From IMG/VR virus record IMGVR_UViG_3300032223_003493, positions 18,882 to 82,881 of that record: a stretch of DNA of 64,000 nucleotides. One strand, 5' to 3'. The notes under the pieces are model-generated. The model made no database searches, was not told where the DNA came from, and saw only the letters and a program-made list of their open reading frames with translations. The stretch is from a virus. This document shows positions 40,201 through 48,477 of this stretch, in pieces (position 1 is the first letter of the stretch; each line of letters begins with the position of its first letter). The position numbers and the translations under genes were made by a program.

Positions 40201-41644
40201 ATGGTCAATAGATGGAGTAAAGTCTGGATATACTTCAACATTTGTGAATCAGTTCAATGCAATAGGAATATTTACTGTAAGCTTAGTTGTATTTGACACA
40301 CTAAAATTAGCTTCTACTCCTGCTACTAATTTAGGAAAAAGATATACTGTAAATGTCAATGTATCTGCTGCACCTAATCCTCTTGCAAATAAATTATTCT
40401 CATCAGGTCAAGCACTTAATGGAGCGATAGCAAGTGGTAGTAATTCTCCAGACAGATATGGTTTTCAGTTAGTTGATGATACAAAACAATATACAATTAT
40501 TGAAGCTGGTTTAAATCATACTTTTGTAGTTGATGCAGCAGGGGTACTGTATGCAGCAGGGTCAAATAGTAATGGACAGCTTGGTTTCTCATCTAACATT
40601 ACTCAATTAAATTCCTTAACTGCTGTACCTTTAGCATCCAAATATAAAGTAGTAAAAGTTTCTGCTGGCGATCTTTGCTCAGCTATAATTGCAGATGATA
40701 CAACTTTGAATAAAAGAGTACTATTGGTATGTGGTTCTAATATAAATGGAATTTTTGGACAAGCCTTACCAAGAACAAATATTTATAATTTCCAGCCAAT
40801 TCTTGAAAGAGCAACAACAAATAATGGAGCAAGTTATCTTTCAAATAATAGTTTCTTAGATGTTTCTTGTAATTCTTATATCTTGGCATTCACTGACAAT
40901 AGACAAGTTTGGGTTGCTGGAAAACATAATTACATCAACAAAACTGGAATAAGCGACACTGGTTTTTTCCCAATCAACATAGATCCAAATCCTGATCTAT
41001 TATTAGGCAGCATAAATTATCTCAATCCGTTTAGATTAGAAGTTGGTTTTAATAATCAATTAGGTTTTGTAACTGGACTTTCGTATGATATTGATAACCA
41101 AATAGTGTGGTTTGCAGGTCTTTCTAGCTTGAGAGGTTGGGGATATGCATACGATATTTCAACTTATGAAAATAGTATTGTAGTAATTACAGCATCACAA
41201 GACCCTTTCTTTGATCACGCAATTTATCTTTACTTCTTCTCTTATAATGAAATACCTCAATTTAATGTTAGTGCTGGTTTGGCAGCTGACTTAAACCCAG
41301 GAGAAAATTTCTTGAAAGTATCTACAGGGAGATTTGGGTATTTAGCTTTGTCTGAAACTTTATTTTATCCTTACGGCATAAATGACTATGGACAGCTTGG
41401 ATATGCTCAGTCTATAACGAGTTCTATTGCTTTGAATAATCAATATAGTTTACCAGGTGGAGTAGTTTTGCCCAATAAAAGTGTTACAGGTATATCTGAT
41501 ATTGCTGCTGGTGGAAATCATTCGATAATTTTAGCATCTAATGTAAAGCCATCATCACAATCATTCACAATTACAAAACCTGGTGGATATGCTACAGATC
41601 CTCAGTTTCCTACTTCTTACCCAATTACACAAATAGCTGGGTAA
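31250..41644 (+). CDS. Giant adhesin/fibre protein: 14 PKD domains and RCC1-like propeller
   Basis: This 3,464-aa protein is the largest gene here. Residues 1-~1730 are beta-rich and unrecognised. From ~1735 to ~3043 I count 14 PKD (Ig-like) domains of about 90 residues, each with PxAxF-type starts, a 'WDFGDG'-type strand and TYxVxLTVTD. Some copies are degenerate (EWYLNG, KWLVDG in place of WDFGDG). The final ~400 residues look like an RCC1-type propeller: HTFVVDAAGVLYAAGSNSNG, then YGINDYGQLGY and IAAGGNHSIILAS. PKD arrays act as stalks in surface proteins and RCC1 propellers bind partners, so a tail spike/fibre with a stalk and tip is inferred. The start lies one base after the upstream stop, with weak AAGAAG. 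Confidence 0.7.
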   Translation: MATYRLNDPRNISFIGKFKFDYVVQLVNKGQKGSKVWDDANYITGAFVQFQRGEEFNAQCIIANVQPDQPTNAGSSFFTHPYGGNGGFGGIVDPTTFKREIKFQFFIKSGQSVPLRGYFVLETPSPPTDADLRDMDDFGIATKYVRNVSGTVEGYVYENSPHNEFVDIQEYYPSENYFQISPVCPDNENEYWRDKPLDEKTVRQFPRYTTLNWFEMPDPTRKGTAGIVIRQSSGKGASNYRRDIVTNSALFTSYEYTKKLNAWSTAASNSGYIVIASNLSDDSYSKSISISSANCTTDTFSISSNSDYINYREAKIDLKTDASRKVTFNSEIYDWKNNHSDEITAYLVGFGSTGLTEIFDQGVGKIIYPVPSYSVVKTKSGVISDSQVFRYFDGYISLIGPGGESNSATLFFDNRQKWLFGMIDASLSKETFDDLESPPCHFDYPDYYVRSAVGCRNLNEYNQILTIDDEKLQGLTGSYSLIPIPIKGWKFNAMTLKQDKDFTIEGSGNVRNFTGTNAEPHYYGDTNLSGYRYLNIELRSKNNDLQNGNITIYETSKGPTTNQDNTNINLKSWKISTDSNNFKSLRIDLCNPDNKIDYVDNQDSPYPRLNVYTTSKPLSTAPFGYLSVENKPTDIFIETKQQLNVSSKFWIDDKLKSKISNSGFVYITDDKTKNIDYFEVNTKAFPGAGVGTNLIFVKPRTYNGKIKLAKPWNSNNAILPEYRKTLFLYIVKNDLTSGKSIDDLLGKNKQNEYPDEFEIYDMDPGYPDITDKLSVLTSDFVDGQTRIFVNPIPLFEQPTVIPYDAIILEDSVSKNKITYKFENYENNKNDGITFIDIKRNSSFDNNVKFKLGSTSVKLTFFNGTDDQKRTVVVKFKSVEKQGNLYKATLEYAKYDANSPQITDGIPLESPDGKKLYFSENAPVITVNPPRLVEFTFPVDSILQTSLVTNTPSGPEVNAIDDYPEDEVSNGPYYGVSRITKIEIDNDQLELGKINLTRNNSLSNFVISGLNNTFESQTKFDASSTTTTEYYTRRFWQQNTDGRDEEEGDLSWQHTKSENVDYWSAYPKTISSLCDDINKVDEYVAPRWLNVANPSSSVIRHPGWKANKITKAFSVDPITGERIYGNNLDPDYLNSDTGYAAWVFGGGVIAIPSGKNSGSGTSYIKAIDINFNDLRTILAQTVFHRINADFPPGKNDLFGNTSIINTDGTKEESTLHLRGALITRGPGYGLILPPQVSTTDNLREANLIDTTERNTNYGKGQSDSKGYFETGSAYGKNSHNNYIELEKSKNFTTPSDYRSSTRKMSQAKRERAAFKGGKQNVATNLSACESGFEKSIVIAYTVPTTKAGDENQTAIITTDSFFTSQYEKYPVGYNTITGSGVTIKGEFPFVLGSETHINHAYRVNTFLLTERNSNTKATSSHNYDSLIAANTDMRNKLSWFPFVEGQAKIDANFSTLAKAFTNTKYNSYTVSDQSPQLFNVGYADPGAIVFRSIPLNLANIKAPVTDKTIFIDGVAPTYTSDFRLLEPITSSGAACSSFPTVAQISSREYIVAYSLNATPRKINFKIIANYQVQDKNILIDLDALTGNTLSDKYNIYGLTSNYDENLGLHRSIFWCNGGIYYFEYALSSSNIGTKRTDKLHLVKGKLDDDLVKELSNRQNIITYYDSASVLNAEVPKQKPALITCQKQEYNGSVFVAYDTGKCYIEAVLFHPYSQILGTRKFDIECVNTSGSTSTTASPIADIQANPTSGQSALLVNFLSSNSYDPGGSTLTYAWNFGDGTQSSEENPVHTFVNTTANPITLTVSLVVTNASGVSSDPATITITVNPAPINNLSPQAKFNATPTAGTVPLIVTFTDQSTPANDGSVIQTYDWDFGDGNTALKLDNVSFTHEYTNAGTYVPTLIIKDNLGRVSSKFYGTPIKVDGTINNPPSPNFTWAQTSYSPTLKIQFTDTSVDVEGPLVAWHWDFGDTQTADVQNPEHIYANPGTYSVVLTVTDSGGLQASGTKQVTVSPPGNNPPIANFNYLQQNRKLVIDFADTSIDTDGTIVSWSWSFGDQTTSITKNPSHTYALAGTYQVILTVTDNGGKTGSITKNVVVNPLVNQPPVISNITGTQTSFKPLIGTFSETSSDPDGFITQWDWNFGDSQVFSTTNSALKNPTHTYNFPGSYTVTLTVTDDGLPDGTSKKTATSSIPFVVAPPPPNIPPVALFTVDTNNAFAPLTVNFTDNSTDADGKIVSWLWEFETGSTLFFNAQTYQKTVSHTFTKSGTYPVKLTVTDDGNLTNFYILNIVVRNNPPVSILSASPNPVLSLLPVSFFGNNSYDIDGNITKYSWDFGDGTTILQGTTAETHTYTKPGTYKASLTVIDNLGDSSTASLFINVSNRNPVAKITYTTLTVKAPGSLTFNGDTSTDLDGTIVSYNWTVSNGLTASTPNATFNFSTQGTFAVSLTVTDDSGGTNSTSVIVTVTPPDNILPVAILNVNKNSGVINDSFIFNVSNSNDPDGSIILYQLDFGDGTSTQFVNPAPISHIYKTVGSFTAKLTVTDNRNGVSLETTNSVQNITINNQPPIANFSFSPIGAFTFDLITFTDNSSDPENALSKWVWDYGDGTNFTTNDPLQKSPIKSYNKGNKDYTVSLTVYDNFNLSSTTSQLVHINNRKPFAVISTSSTPINNVITGIAPFTVIFDSNSYDLDGTVTNYEWYLNGLVGTPFTTKSFTYTFNTASFTPYVVTLRVQDDDGVWSDLANIGVQVNAPNTPPIAVIKANPLSNTSQAPITVNFSGAGSYDPDNINGTLIYAWDFGNGSISNQVNASTTYNNPGTYKVSLTVTDNLGATNTATLDYIVLNSKPIAILDTVPSGITQAQINTAVLFTSAGSNDPDSGQFINGYKWLVDGVNQNSNTSTLSTSFSTIGNHIVTLSVFDNLGLESNPVSKTIFVISAPPPPPVNQNPIAILGNEPSITGYIELKVGDTFTFDGTTSYDPEDGSNITFEWSIDGVKSGYTSTFVNQFNAIGIFTVSLVVFDTLKLASTPATNLGKRYTVNVNVSAAPNPLANKLFSSGQALNGAIASGSNSPDRYGFQLVDDTKQYTIIEAGLNHTFVVDAAGVLYAAGSNSNGQLGFSSNITQLNSLTAVPLASKYKVVKVSAGDLCSAIIADDTTLNKRVLLVCGSNINGIFGQALPRTNIYNFQPILERATTNNGASYLSNNSFLDVSCNSYILAFTDNRQVWVAGKHNYINKTGISDTGFFPINIDPNPDLLLGSINYLNPFRLEVGFNNQLGFVTGLSYDIDNQIVWFAGLSSLRGWGYAYDISTYENSIVVITASQDPFFDHAIYLYFFSYNEIPQFNVSAGLAADLNPGENFLKVSTGRFGYLALSETLFYPYGINDYGQLGYAQSITSSIALNNQYSLPGGVVLPNKSVTGISDIAAGGNHSIILASNVKPSSQSFTITKPGGYATDPQFPTSYPITQIAG
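36452..40380 (+). repeat. PKD-domain array, 14 units
   Basis: About 3.9 kb encodes 14 consecutive PKD-like units. The unit boundaries are marked by Pro-Pro linkers (NNPPSPNF, NNPPIANF, NQPPVISN, NIPPVALF and so on). The units have diverged at the DNA level; I saw no long exact repeats, so this is an old array, not a recent expansion. Confidence 0.75.
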
Positions 41645-41679
41645 AGGTATAAACGTCTTTTATTTTTTATAATATTATT

Positions 41680-44580
41680 ATGAACCTTTCCCCAGATCCA
41701 AGACAATTAAAAACAAAAGTCACTTTGAGTATTTTGAATGCTCCAGAAAGTGGTTTCTTTTCTGGAGAATATACTTCATCTACAGCTACAAAATCACAAG
41801 ATAACTTAAATGTTTTAAATTCTGATTTTGAGCCTTATTACACTTATGAAAATGGTGTAACCGAACCTAAATACAGCCAAAGATTAAAAGTTGTATCTTC
41901 TTTACAAAATGCAAGAATTCCTGAACTCAACACTGTAATAAGTGCTTCATCTTGTACTTTTGCTTTTGGTGCAATTGTTCCAGGAGAAGTTGATCCAGTT
42001 TTGAATAGACTAAAAGGACCTACAATTGGTTATAATCCTAATTTTGTAGATAGTCCATTACAAGGAACTGTCAGCACATCAGATTTCAAATCATATCCTG
42101 AAGTGCCCAAAATTCCTTTCACCGATGTTGGAAATGTTTTAACAACTTATAATATTTGGCAAAAAAAGTCACTTGGTGTTTTTATCTCAGATGATGCATA
42201 CAAATATATTGGCCCTGCAATTAAAAATACTAACACTGGTACCTTGAGAACAGTCAAGGATCCAGTTTATGGAGCACAAGTAGAAGTTACATCTATTCAA
42301 GATATTACTCTTGTTGAAAGAATTTTTCCAACTTCTTTTGATGCTATATATCAAGAAGGTGCTCAAGTTCATAATCCAGATGGCACAAAACAAGATATAT
42401 TTGCTCGTGGTACAAATGGTGGAAATAGTTTTCATTTAAATCTTTCATTCTCAAATATGCAAGAAAACTCATCAGCTTTTAGTCTCGGATTAACTTCACC
42501 TCGAGATGATAATTATATAAATAGTTTTCTTTTAGATTTAGAAATTGACAAGAAGCCAATTTTAAAAATATATGATCCAGAACTAAAACAATATATTGTT
42601 CAAACTGATATTATAGCTCCCGTTTTAGATAGGAATAACATGGGTTCTTATGACATATTTGTTCATTTTGTTGGTCCAAATATGATGATTGGTTTTAGCC
42701 CCGATATAACAAGATGGAATACAATTATTAATTTAAGTGGTAGAGAAGTTTTCTTCTCGCCTAATACTCGTATAGCACTGTCAATCAAGAATTGTAATTT
42801 AAAATTTAGATATTCTGCGTTAATTTTTAATAATTTTAATTATTCTCAATTGCAAACATCTTTATCTGCTAAAAATTATATTACTGCAGAGATAAGGTAT
42901 TCAAAAGAAAAAATTAAGGATTTAGGAAATTTCTTATCAACAATTAACAAATCATTTGAAGATGCTTCATATAGATTAAATAATTCTCCTAAAAATACTG
43001 GCTTTAATGACACTGCAACTTCAACTAATACTAAAAATCCTATAGATAAAAATATATCATATTTTGCAGATTTACGACTCATTGGCAATCAATTTGAACC
43101 AATAACCCAAATTTTTTCACCAAAAAATAAAAGTGCTGATCCTGACAAAGTAACAGTTTACTTTAAGATGATTTACAACACTACCATCGAAGGCCCAGCA
43201 TTTATGCAAGTAGAAGTGCCTCATCCTGGAGTTTTAGCAGCTGGCGGAGCAGCAGATCTAGGATCAGGAGGAGCTGATGATTATCAATTTTCAAATCCTT
43301 TGCTAAATAGCTTGTTTTACGATGTTGGAGATATTACATCTTGGGTTGAGACTTGGAATATAAGTTGTCAAGCACAATTATCAAACCTTTCAAAAATAAC
43401 AAAATCTGCATCAATAACTTTAAAAAATATTGATTCATTAGAAGGTCAAAAATTCATTAATGCAATCGAAAACAATTTACTAGTTGTGTCCATTGATGCT
43501 GGATATGTTACAGGAAGTCTTCCAACTTTTTTCCAAGGGTTTATTACAAATACAAGTTATTTCAGAAAAGGAAACGATAGTACTTTTACATTAGATTGCA
43601 CAGATATAGCCTCGTTCGTTTTGGAAAATCTTTACTTTGATAAAAATATGATGTTAGCTGGAATGAGGCATGATCTAGCTATTGATTCTATTTTAGCTTG
43701 TTCTGGATTCTGGTCATATTATTCGAGAAATAATTCTGATTTTCAAAATGGTGGATCTATTTATGGTATTGACTTAAGATTAAACAGTAATTCAACAAAT
43801 AATCAGGATTTAATTAAATTGAATCCTCTAGATAAGATTTACGAAAAACTTGGAAGGCTGCTTGAAAGGTTAAACAATCCATATTCTCTACCTACTTTTA
43901 GATGGGCAGAAAGATATGGTTTGAAGCTTGAATGTAGAAATAATTATGTTGATACTGATTTGAAATTTACAGGATTGACCTCTAATGGAAATGCATATAG
44001 CTTCAATAGTAATTCTTCAAATGCAAACTACTTGACAAATTTTCAAACTGATCTTCATGGATTGTTGGTTGATGATTATAGAATTACAACAAATGTTTCT
44101 AATCTTTCATCAGGAGTTAGAGTCTTTGGTGTTGCTATGACTGGTTTTTTAGCTGATGAAAGGTATTCTCCAGATTCCGTTTCAGTGGCTAATCTCCCAT
44201 TGCAAAAACAAGTTGATCTTTTGAAATACTTGGCTAACGCACCTTTTGATTCTGCTCAAGCTCCTTATGTTGGATTCAAAAAATATTTAATGTGGTCAAT
44301 GCAAAGAAACGAAATTCCAGATCAAGAAGTTTTGAAAAGAATTACTGACAGCGTAGAATTAGTTTCAAAAACACCGATTAGTTCTATTTCATTTCAATGT
44401 TATGTTACAAAACCTTTAAGTTTTCATGGAAAGTTCATTATCAACGTATTTCAAGGCAGCGTTGTAAATGCTACTGATCAATATATTTATCAATCTATTG
44501 ATTACACATACAATAAAGCTAATAACTTGATAACAGCTTCTGTCAAAGGAACTAATATGCCAATTTCGTTAGGAGTATAA
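41680..44580 (+). CDS. Candidate baseplate hub / tail-tip protein
   Basis: This is a 966-aa protein. The N-terminal ~480 residues are beta-rich. The middle and C-terminal parts resemble the gpD/gp27-type hub pattern: ISCQAQLSNLSKITKSASIT (residues ~565-585), VVSIDAGYVTG, PTFFQGFITNTSY and STFTLDCTDIASFV, then a helical part (LDKIYEKLGRLLERLNNPY). Hub proteins of this fold sit at the tail end and link tube to baseplate. A start-to-stop gap of 35 A+T-rich bases precedes it, without a clear ribosome-binding site. The role is inferred from pattern and from its position between tape-measure-like and receptor-binding genes. Confidence 0.5.
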   Translation: MNLSPDPRQLKTKVTLSILNAPESGFFSGEYTSSTATKSQDNLNVLNSDFEPYYTYENGVTEPKYSQRLKVVSSLQNARIPELNTVISASSCTFAFGAIVPGEVDPVLNRLKGPTIGYNPNFVDSPLQGTVSTSDFKSYPEVPKIPFTDVGNVLTTYNIWQKKSLGVFISDDAYKYIGPAIKNTNTGTLRTVKDPVYGAQVEVTSIQDITLVERIFPTSFDAIYQEGAQVHNPDGTKQDIFARGTNGGNSFHLNLSFSNMQENSSAFSLGLTSPRDDNYINSFLLDLEIDKKPILKIYDPELKQYIVQTDIIAPVLDRNNMGSYDIFVHFVGPNMMIGFSPDITRWNTIINLSGREVFFSPNTRIALSIKNCNLKFRYSALIFNNFNYSQLQTSLSAKNYITAEIRYSKEKIKDLGNFLSTINKSFEDASYRLNNSPKNTGFNDTATSTNTKNPIDKNISYFADLRLIGNQFEPITQIFSPKNKSADPDKVTVYFKMIYNTTIEGPAFMQVEVPHPGVLAAGGAADLGSGGADDYQFSNPLLNSLFYDVGDITSWVETWNISCQAQLSNLSKITKSASITLKNIDSLEGQKFINAIENNLLVVSIDAGYVTGSLPTFFQGFITNTSYFRKGNDSTFTLDCTDIASFVLENLYFDKNMMLAGMRHDLAIDSILACSGFWSYYSRNNSDFQNGGSIYGIDLRLNSNSTNNQDLIKLNPLDKIYEKLGRLLERLNNPYSLPTFRWAERYGLKLECRNNYVDTDLKFTGLTSNGNAYSFNSNSSNANYLTNFQTDLHGLLVDDYRITTNVSNLSSGVRVFGVAMTGFLADERYSPDSVSVANLPLQKQVDLLKYLANAPFDSAQAPYVGFKKYLMWSMQRNEIPDQEVLKRITDSVELVSKTPISSISFQCYVTKPLSFHGKFIINVFQGSVVNATDQYIYQSIDYTYNKANNLITASVKGTNMPISLGV

Positions 44581-44581
44581 A

Positions 44582-44809
44582 ATGCCACTTTTCCAATCAC
44601 TTTCATTTGTAATTAATGATCAAATTAGACAAAACACTATTGATATGCAAAGTGGTTTGACCTTAAGATCAAATGTCACACAAACTTTACAAGTTATTAA
44701 TGTTAATAAAAATAATATAATACAAGAGCCAGATGTTTTGCGCTGGGGTTATGCAAACTGGGGTGTTGAAAAAGTAACATCAGAATATAAGCCACAAGAA
44801 ATTAAATAA
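44582..44809 (+). CDS. Small hypothetical protein, possible tail-tip adaptor
   Basis: This 75-aa protein has no recognised motif, mixed hydrophobic and polar residues (LSFVINDQIRQNTIDMQ), and WGYANWGVEKV at the end. It follows the hub candidate by one base, and its stop overlaps the next start as TAATG. Small LysM-like or spike-adaptor proteins often follow hubs, but no LysM pattern is visible. Confidence 0.55.
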   Translation: MPLFQSLSFVINDQIRQNTIDMQSGLTLRSNVTQTLQVINVNKNNIIQEPDVLRWGYANWGVEKVTSEYKPQEIK

Positions 44810-47800
44810 TGGGAAATACACCAATTTATGGGTTTGGATACATCGAGCCAAACCAAGATCTTTCAGAAAACATTGATTTAGATGAGCTTCGTTTTAAAGC
44901 TATCGAAAATCAAATGTACAATCTTTATCAAATCTTCAAAAATGGAATTATTGAAGATGATCCATTAGTCCCATCATGGCGTATTCAAACTTACTCAAAC
45001 GAATTTAAATTAACAAAAATTACAATTACTTCTGGCAAGGGATTTGTTTCGTATAAAGCTGGAAAAACCACAGCTTCTAAAGATGTAACATTACCAACAA
45101 TTCCTACAACAGTTGGCTTATCAAAAGTTTATGTATATGCTTACGAAAATGCAAACACTGCTGTAACTGGAGATGTAGATTTTGTAGCATCACTAACTCA
45201 AATTAATGATACTATCAATTATATTTCCTTAGGTTATTTAGAATTAAATGTAGCCGCAAATACAATAACTTTATTCGAAACCATAAGACAAGATATAACT
45301 TTATTTTCAACCTTATCATATCTTATAAAAAATCATAAACATGTAGGTGGATCTGGAAACCCTTCACCGATTGACTTATCTTCAGAAGTAAAAAATCAGT
45401 TAACCAGTGAAAATATTTCTTATGTAGATGCTTCAAAAATAACATCTGGAATTTTAGACTCTGCTAGACTTCCAACAATTAGTCATAATAGTCTTGAGGG
45501 TAAAGGTAATCTTACTCACGATCAATTAGAAACAGCTTTGTTAGCAGTGGTCAATAATGATGCTAACGATAAGATGTCTGATCTGTCTATAGCAAACAGA
45601 CTGCAAATGTTGATTGCTTTGAAAAAAACTGGCGGAGTAGGGTTCACTTATATTGATTCCACACAAATTAATACTCTCACATATGTTCCAGGTATTTATC
45701 CTAACACATATGCAAATTCATCAACTGGTAATTCAGCTAACTTTGCGCAAAAAACTTCTGTCCCTAGTCAATATACTTTAGCTACAATTTATGACACAGC
45801 TCCACATACATCAGGATCAGGAATTAGTGGGAGTGTTACATCTAGTAATTTTGTTGGTGATAAAACTTTTGTAGTAAAAAATGATTTTTTGCAAGCCAAA
45901 ACAATAGCTTCATCATTAGGATCAACTGTAAATACTTTTTTCAGTAATATCAGTATTTCAGGATCAGCAACAACAGGTAGTTTTACAATTGATACTCCAT
46001 TGAACTACCTTACTTTATCTCAACCTGTTGCGAGTATATTTGATACATCTGGATCTTGGGATACGGGGCTTGTTTTCACCACTTCTTATTCATCTAATAA
46101 AGTTAAAGTTGACACAAGTTTATATGCATACACTCTTTTCAACCAACCAGTGTCTTTAGATTTTGATTCAAAAGTTGGGTTTGGATTCTCAGCAGGTCTT
46201 GGAGAAACAGGTGCTGCTTTAGGAAAAATTTATATGTTCTTGGTTGTTGGAAATGGTAGCACAGATCCAGGACTTTTATATGATCAAAAAGTAGATTTTG
46301 CTCCTAACACTGGTAGTGGTTCATCTTCAATTTATATATCTCCAGTTACAAATGTTAAGATTTTTGATGACACCACTTATGGATATATTGGATCTACAGC
46401 AACATATTCATCTGTAAGCTTATCTTCTTTTGGAGACAAGAGTTTGAAATCTTCTGTACTTGGCTTTGGATTTTATTTTTCAACAGATCAAGGCTGGAAT
46501 GCAGAAAAACAAATCAAATTCGAATTACTTACACCAACAGATTCTCAAATAAATCCATCTGGAAATAATGATAATTTAGTTCTTGCTAGAAGAAATTCTA
46601 CAGATCAAACTTCTTCAGTTTTTACTTGGAACGATTTATACACTTATAAAAGTGGAAACTTCTTATTAAGATTTGATTCTGGTGATGTCAACACTCAATA
46701 TAATCAAATTCAATATGATATCAATGTTCCAACTGGCACTAAATATACAATTCAAAGTCGATCTGATATAAACTCTGATTTGTTTTATAATTTCAAAACA
46801 GTTTCAGAAAGCAGTGTTATTATTGCAACACCAAACACTAGTTCAAGTACAGGAAGATATTTTGACGTACTATTTTCATTGTATTCAAATGAGTACCAAA
46901 GTTTAGCTCCAACATTGAACAACTTGAGAATTAATTATTCAGCTGTTGGTAGTGCTACAACTAGAACATATGATAGAAATTTATCTGACACGACCATTAA
47001 AAAGTTTGGTTGGATTAGTGATGCATATTATAACAAAAATGCCGGATATGGAAATACCAATCCAGATGGCACTAACTATTTAAAAATTTATGATACTTCT
47101 CAAATTGGAAATTGGATTTATTTGAGAAATAACAGTTTAATTTCAGCTACAAGCAATGTAATTGAAACTACTGTAGAAGATGGAGTTGATGCTGGGTCCT
47201 TGAAAAATTATCTCACTCCTAATCAAATATTCTTAAAATCTACAAATTATGGATTAGATACACCAACTGATTATCAAGCATTATCTTCGGGTGGCAATAT
47301 AATTTGTGATACTAATAATGACAGAATTATTATTACTGATATTAATGGTAATTTTACAAAACTCATTCAGGGAAATATTAGACTAAAGCTTACTTCAAGA
47401 GATTTTGTAGCACTTTCTGCATCATTCAACCCAGATACAAGAAAAATCTATATTGCTTTTTCACAAAACATATCATTTGTTGACTTGACAAAGATTTATA
47501 TCACTTATGACAATATTACAGTTAGAGGTGATGACACTAGACTTACAGGTGCTTATTTTGATACAATTTTTAATACATCTGCAACTTATGAGTTTACAAT
47601 TAAAGATACAGTTGAAGGGTTAGCACTTAATACAGCAATAAAAAATTCATTAACTAAAAAAGTAAGACTTGACGTAGGGTGTTTTACAAATGCTGGAAAT
47701 TCAATCAACACTAATTTCCCTCTTTCAGCAAGTTTTCCAGTGTCTGCCGTATCTAATATTAATAGAACACAACAATTTGTTGCTGGAATAAGTACTTCAA

Positions 47801-48474
47801 TCACTGGTACTTCATCCGTTACAACAGGATTGCCAACAACTACAACTGTTGTCAATTCAGTAACTGATTATAATGGAGACGGTGTCGTTTCAACTACAGC
47901 TATGTATGGTCCAAATTCACAAACAGATAACATTATATTAGATTTGTGGCAAGGACCAATATATTATGCAAATATTTACAATCCAGTTTCAGTTCAATAT
48001 GAAGAAACTAATTCACTCGTTGTTATTGCTCAACCACATTCAAAGTCCGTTCTTTGTTATAAAGATGACACAGACTTAACACTCCAATGGGCGATAACTT
48101 CAGATATTGTTAAATATTATGATAATAAATTAGGGTCTGCTTATCTTTTGCCTAATGGTAATGTCCTTTTGGCAAGTCCAGCTTTAGATACAACTGATAC
48201 TGGAAAATTACAAGTATATAATTTGTCTAATGGATATATTGAAACAAAGATGACTTTTAATAATGATGTTGTAAAAGCTCTTCCAGGACCAGCAACAGAT
48301 TATTCAAATTTCTATGTCTTAACTGACGATGTTATTAATTATGGTGCTAATTCTAGATTACATCTTGTAAATAATTCTGGATCAATTATTTCTACTTTTG
48401 GCGACAACAATGAACTATTCCATCCAAAAGGACTACGTATCATTTCAAATGACAATATATTAATTTCGGAATAA
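44809..48474 (+). CDS. Baseplate-like protein ending in NHL-like propeller blades
   Basis: This is a 1,221-aa protein. Residues 1-~190 form a baseplate-type module ending in LIKNHKHVGGSGNPSPIDL (near 175-195), then KITSGILDSARLP and LTHDQLETALL. The same module appears to exist in the last gene of the window (KHKHLGE, PEKIDLG). The middle is beta-rich and unrecognised. Residues ~1075-1221 resemble NHL propeller blades (SAYLLPNGNVLLASPALD, IISTFGDNNELFHPKGLRII). The chain stops at NDNILISE, in the middle of what would be an NHL blade, so the last blade may be completed elsewhere. I infer a baseplate wedge or fibre. Confidence 0.5.
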   Translation: MGNTPIYGFGYIEPNQDLSENIDLDELRFKAIENQMYNLYQIFKNGIIEDDPLVPSWRIQTYSNEFKLTKITITSGKGFVSYKAGKTTASKDVTLPTIPTTVGLSKVYVYAYENANTAVTGDVDFVASLTQINDTINYISLGYLELNVAANTITLFETIRQDITLFSTLSYLIKNHKHVGGSGNPSPIDLSSEVKNQLTSENISYVDASKITSGILDSARLPTISHNSLEGKGNLTHDQLETALLAVVNNDANDKMSDLSIANRLQMLIALKKTGGVGFTYIDSTQINTLTYVPGIYPNTYANSSTGNSANFAQKTSVPSQYTLATIYDTAPHTSGSGISGSVTSSNFVGDKTFVVKNDFLQAKTIASSLGSTVNTFFSNISISGSATTGSFTIDTPLNYLTLSQPVASIFDTSGSWDTGLVFTTSYSSNKVKVDTSLYAYTLFNQPVSLDFDSKVGFGFSAGLGETGAALGKIYMFLVVGNGSTDPGLLYDQKVDFAPNTGSGSSSIYISPVTNVKIFDDTTYGYIGSTATYSSVSLSSFGDKSLKSSVLGFGFYFSTDQGWNAEKQIKFELLTPTDSQINPSGNNDNLVLARRNSTDQTSSVFTWNDLYTYKSGNFLLRFDSGDVNTQYNQIQYDINVPTGTKYTIQSRSDINSDLFYNFKTVSESSVIIATPNTSSSTGRYFDVLFSLYSNEYQSLAPTLNNLRINYSAVGSATTRTYDRNLSDTTIKKFGWISDAYYNKNAGYGNTNPDGTNYLKIYDTSQIGNWIYLRNNSLISATSNVIETTVEDGVDAGSLKNYLTPNQIFLKSTNYGLDTPTDYQALSSGGNIICDTNNDRIIITDINGNFTKLIQGNIRLKLTSRDFVALSASFNPDTRKIYIAFSQNISFVDLTKIYITYDNITVRGDDTRLTGAYFDTIFNTSATYEFTIKDTVEGLALNTAIKNSLTKKVRLDVGCFTNAGNSINTNFPLSASFPVSAVSNINRTQQFVAGISTSITGTSSVTTGLPTTTTVVNSVTDYNGDGVVSTTAMYGPNSQTDNIILDLWQGPIYYANIYNPVSVQYEETNSLVVIAQPHSKSVLCYKDDTDLTLQWAITSDIVKYYDNKLGSAYLLPNGNVLLASPALDTTDTGKLQVYNLSNGYIETKMTFNNDVVKALPGPATDYSNFYVLTDDVINYGANSRLHLVNNSGSIISTFGDNNELFHPKGLRIISNDNILISE

Positions 48475-48477
48475 ATT

